A DNA stretch of 9,336 nucleotides from SCQX01 sp035720945. GTDB lineage: Bacteria; Pseudomonadota; Gammaproteobacteria; Burkholderiales; Burkholderiaceae_B. The notes under the pieces are model-generated. The model was not told the origin of the DNA, did not search any database, and saw only the letters and a program-made list of their open reading frames with translations. Every line of letters starts with the position of its first letter. The first letter of the stretch is position 1. The position numbers were made by a program, and so were the translations under genes. The stretch lies in contig DASTNK010000122.1 of assembly GCA_035720945.1 (NCBI GenBank), positions 1 through 9,336 on the forward strand. Reading direction: 5' to 3'. Positions 7,273 through 9,336 of the stretch are shown here, in pieces.

Positions 7273-8475
7273 GGTCAGCACAACGCCCAGGCGCAGCAGC
7301 AAATACGACGCATCGTCGATCAGGCGGCCCACCACGGAACGCCTCATCAGACTCTGCCGCGTCACTTGGCGGGCACGCTCACGCAATGCCGCCTCCAGAT
7401 CAGCCTCGAGCCCATGGGTGAAGGCGGAATCATTGATGAACACGTTGGCCTCGCGCGCCAGCAACAGACTGAAAGGATCCATGTTCGACGAACCAACCAT
7501 GGACTGACCATCAATCACGGCCACCTTGGCATGCAGGTAACCCGCCACGTACTCGTGAATCTCTATGCCCTCGTCGAGCATATTCCGGTACATCGAGCGG
7601 CTGGCCCGGAACGCCAGCGGATATTCCGCCAACCCCTGCAGCAGCAGCCGCACCCGCACCCCGCGCCGGGCGGCCTGCTCCAGCGCGTGACGCAGGCGAC
7701 GGCCCGGAAAGAAATAGGCATTGGCCACCAGGATCTCATCGTGTGCCTGGTCCATGGCATCGAGATACACATTCTCGATGGCCTGGCGGTTGCGCAGGTT
7801 GTCACGCAGCAGCAAGGCGGCTCTGACGCCAGGCGTGAAGTTGGGCGCATGCTTCCCGTGGTCCCGACCCACCCTGGCGAACCAATGCCCCAGCCGTTCA
7901 TAGAAGCCCTTCCAATCGCCTGGCCGACGCCATGCGAAGCGCAACCACAGGCGATTCTGCGCGGCCGCCACGTCAAAGGCCAGCGGACCTTGCACCGCCA
8001 CGGCGAAATCAAACCGTGGGCTGAGCGCCGTATCGGACGCACCGTCCAGATCATCCACGATGTTGATGCCGCCCACGAAGGCTTCCCGCCGGTCGATCAC
8101 GGCCAGCTTGCGATGCATGCGACGCAGTCTGCGGTGACTGAGCCTGAAACTGCGCCATCCCGAAGGTTCGGGCCGATAGACGCGGCACTGGCCCCCCACG
8201 CGCTCGATCGCCTGGACGATGGCCCCGGCGTCGGCGGCGCTGCCATAGCCATCGAGAACGACCCGCACCTTCACGCCGCGCGAACAAGCGTCGCGCAGAT
8301 GTTCGAGGACTCGCAACCCCGTGCGGTCCAGGCGGAAGAGATAGGTCTCGATATGCACGGAGCGCTGTGCTTGATCGATGGCGCGGCACAGGGCGGGAAA
8401 AAATTCCGAGCCGCCACGCAACAAGGTGATGCGGTTTCCGTCACGCCAGACGATGCGGGGTGGCTTGCGTTGCAC
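7252..8475 (-). CDS. clsB: Cardiolipin synthase, phospholipase D superfamily, ClsB (YbhO) type
   Basis: Membrane-associated phospholipid transferase of 407 aa (E. coli ClsB is about 413). The family makes cardiolipin from phosphatidylglycerol, and E. coli ClsB can also form phosphatidylglycerol from phosphatidylethanolamine and glycerol. There are two PLD half-domains. HKD1 is H121-K123-D128 with G135-G136-x-N138 (HRKLAVIDRREAFVGGIN). HKD2 is H315-K317-D322 with G328-S329-x-N331 (HAKVAVIDGQSMVGSSN), followed by the ClsB-like MDPFSLLLAREANV. HKD2 has 5 residues between Asp and Gly where HKD1 and, as I recall, E. coli Cls enzymes have 6. There are no N-terminal transmembrane segments, which separates it from ClsA. 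The leading part (NRITLLRGGSEFFPAL, VHIETYLF) matches the start of ClsB. The start is GTG 8475, the only usable start after the in-frame upstream stop. It follows the EEP gene by 17 bases, so the two are probably co-transcribed. The stop lies within a hairpin. Confidence 0.92.
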   Translation of the reverse strand: MQRKPPRIVWRDGNRITLLRGGSEFFPALCRAIDQAQRSVHIETYLFRLDRTGLRVLEHLRDACSRGVKVRVVLDGYGSAADAGAIVQAIERVGGQCRVYRPEPSGWRSFRLSHRRLRRMHRKLAVIDRREAFVGGINIVDDLDGASDTALSPRFDFAVAVQGPLAFDVAAAQNRLWLRFAWRRPGDWKGFYERLGHWFARVGRDHGKHAPNFTPGVRAALLLRDNLRNRQAIENVYLDAMDQAHDEILVANAYFFPGRRLRHALEQAARRGVRVRLLLQGLAEYPLAFRASRSMYRNMLDEGIEIHEYVAGYLHAKVAVIDGQSMVGSSNMDPFSLLLAREANVFINDSAFTHGLEADLEAALRERARQVTRQSLMRRSVVGRLIDDASYLLLRLGVVLTGRSGEF

Positions 8476-8488
8476 AGCGATAACGAGG

Positions 8489-8494
8489 CCCCCT
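8489..8494 (-). promoter_or_regulatory. Likely Shine-Dalgarno for clsB, overlapping the EEP stop codon
   Basis: On the minus strand AGGGGG follows directly from the EEP stop (TAGGGGG) and ends 13 bases before GTG 8475. The spacing is longer than ideal, so initiation may lean on ribosomes finishing the EEP gene. No better site exists near this start. Confidence 0.4.
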
Positions 8495-9336
8495 ACGGCA
8501 ATTCAAGCTCGGTGAACAACGGCGCGTGATCGGACAACTGCGTCCAGGGCGCCCCTTGAAGGACCCGGGCGTTGCGCACCGCGAACCCACGCTGATAAAT
8601 GCGGTCCAGCCGCAGCCACGGAAACACGGCGGGAAACGTGCGAGGTGGCGGCGTGAGGCGTGGCGCCCCATTGTGGCCGAGTTCACGCACCGCGCCCGCC
8701 CGGGGCGGCGGACCTGGCAGGTGCCGCAATGAATTGCCGAGCTGCCGGACCGAATTGCGCAAGCGGTGTGGACTCGCCAGAGTCACTTGTGGCGCCACGG
8801 CGAACACCTCGAACAGGCCAAGCTGCCGCACGAACAACGGCGCCAGGCGGTTGTTCCAATCGTTGAAATCGCCTGCGATGAGCAGCGGCTCGTTGGCCGG
8901 GACCAGGCGCTTGATGCGATCGACCAGCGCGCCGACCTGGCGTGAACGGCCACCCGTGAACAACCCCAGATGCACCACCAGACAATGCACGAACCGATCA
9001 TCGATGCGGATTTGCACATGCAGCAGTCCGCGCTGCTCGAGCGGGTGATCGGAAATATCCTGGTTTTCCTGACTGACGATGGGGTAGCGCGACAGCAGCG
9101 CGTTGCCATGATCGGTACGGCTGCGCACCGCGTTGCAGCCATAGGCGGTGTTCATGCGCAGGGCGGCGCCCAGCGATTCGTGCTGCGCGTCCAGGCTGAA
9201 ATGGCGTTCGTTGCGGCCTTGCACTTCCTGCAGGAACAGCAGGTCTGGACGCAGACCGTACAGGCCCAGGCGCAGATCGGACAGGGACTCCCGATTGCCC
9301 AGCGCCGAACGGCCCTTGTGAATGTTGTAGCTGACG
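8493..9336 (-). CDS. Endonuclease/exonuclease/phosphatase-family protein, YbhP-like (5' end cut off)
   Basis: Metal-dependent hydrolase of the EEP (DNase I/sphingomyelinase) fold; substrate unknown. The frame is open from the window edge, giving 280 visible residues plus TAG; the start codon lies beyond 9336. A GTG in the middle (9224) is not the real start because conserved sequence precedes it. All EEP signatures are present: SYNIHKG (N4), LLFLQEVQGRN (E37, metal ligand), GNALLSRYPI (77-86), VVHLGL (H122), IAGDFNDW (D156 and N158), LRLDRIY (D244), and LSDHAPL (S268-D269-H270, catalytic His). Perhaps 15 N-terminal residues are missing. Residues about 182-230 form an Arg/Pro-rich linker between GDFN and RLDRIY that seems longer than in YbhP as I remember it. 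It directly precedes clsB, as ybhP precedes ybhO in E. coli, which suggests a lipid- or envelope-related role, though that is inference. Confidence 0.9.
   Translation of the reverse strand, partial: VSYNIHKGRSALGNRESLSDLRLGLYGLRPDLLFLQEVQGRNERHFSLDAQHESLGAALRMNTAYGCNAVRSRTDHGNALLSRYPIVSQENQDISDHPLEQRGLLHVQIRIDDRFVHCLVVHLGLFTGGRSRQVGALVDRIKRLVPANEPLLIAGDFNDWNNRLAPLFVRQLGLFEVFAVAPQVTLASPHRLRNSVRQLGNSLRHLPGPPPRAGAVRELGHNGAPRLTPPPRTFPAVFPWLRLDRIYQRGFAVRNARVLQGAPWTQLSDHAPLFTELELP

Noticed and set aside
7366..8529. A 387-residue plus-strand frame opposite clsB
   Set aside because: The opposite strand encodes both HKD motifs of a phospholipase D enzyme; this frame shows no recognisable motif and has shadow-like composition.
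9222..9224. GTG as the start of the EEP gene
   Set aside because: The same frame upstream encodes the conserved SYNIHKG and LLFLQE motifs of the EEP fold, so the gene begins outside the window.
1..9336. Mobile element, CRISPR, toxin-antitoxin, phage defence or other novel system
   Set aside because: All long gene-like frames are accounted for by a LysR-RND efflux locus and an EEP-clsB pair; no transposase, integrase, repeat array or orphan gene is visible.

Overview
This GC-rich window reads as betaproteobacterial chromosome. The protein sequences look closest to the Alcaligenaceae (Bordetella/Achromobacter type); that placement rests on recalled family resemblance, not on a search. Coding density is high. 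The only gap of more than about 50 bases is the 285-base region between the divergent genes at 936-1220. There are no tRNA or rRNA genes, insertion sequences, CRISPR arrays or phage genes.

Region 1 (1-7222) is a complete tripartite RND drug-efflux locus with its likely regulator. A LysR-type regulator on the minus strand (C-terminus cut by the window edge) is divergent from a three-gene operon on the plus strand. The operon encodes a periplasmic adaptor (1221-2402), a MexF-class inner-membrane proton/drug antiporter (2439-5642) and a NodT/OprM-type outer-membrane channel lipoprotein (5639-7222). The last two genes overlap by ATGA. Layout and sequence type match the MexEF-OprN/BpeEF-OprC group. 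The AT-rich half of the divergent region holds two T-N11-A inverted repeats, as expected for LysR-family binding. One overlaps a reasonable sigma70 promoter reading toward the regulator gene, so an autoregulated regulator controlling the pump is the simplest model.

Region 2 (7223-7278) is the convergent junction. Two operons end 29 bases apart at a strong hairpin that overlaps the stop codon of the minus-strand gene and lacks a T-tract.

Region 3 (7252-9336, minus strand) is a two-gene unit: an endonuclease/exonuclease/phosphatase-fold protein (N-terminus beyond the window) followed 17 bases later by a ClsB-type cardiolipin synthase. This is the ybhP-ybhO(clsB) pairing known from E. coli, but the E. 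coli partner ybhN is not downstream here.

I found no evidence of an undescribed system. The points worth a second look are the paired operator-like palindromes, the cysteine-free adaptor, a one-residue contraction in the second HKD motif of the cardiolipin synthase, a long linker in the EEP protein, and the layered inverted repeats at the convergent junction.
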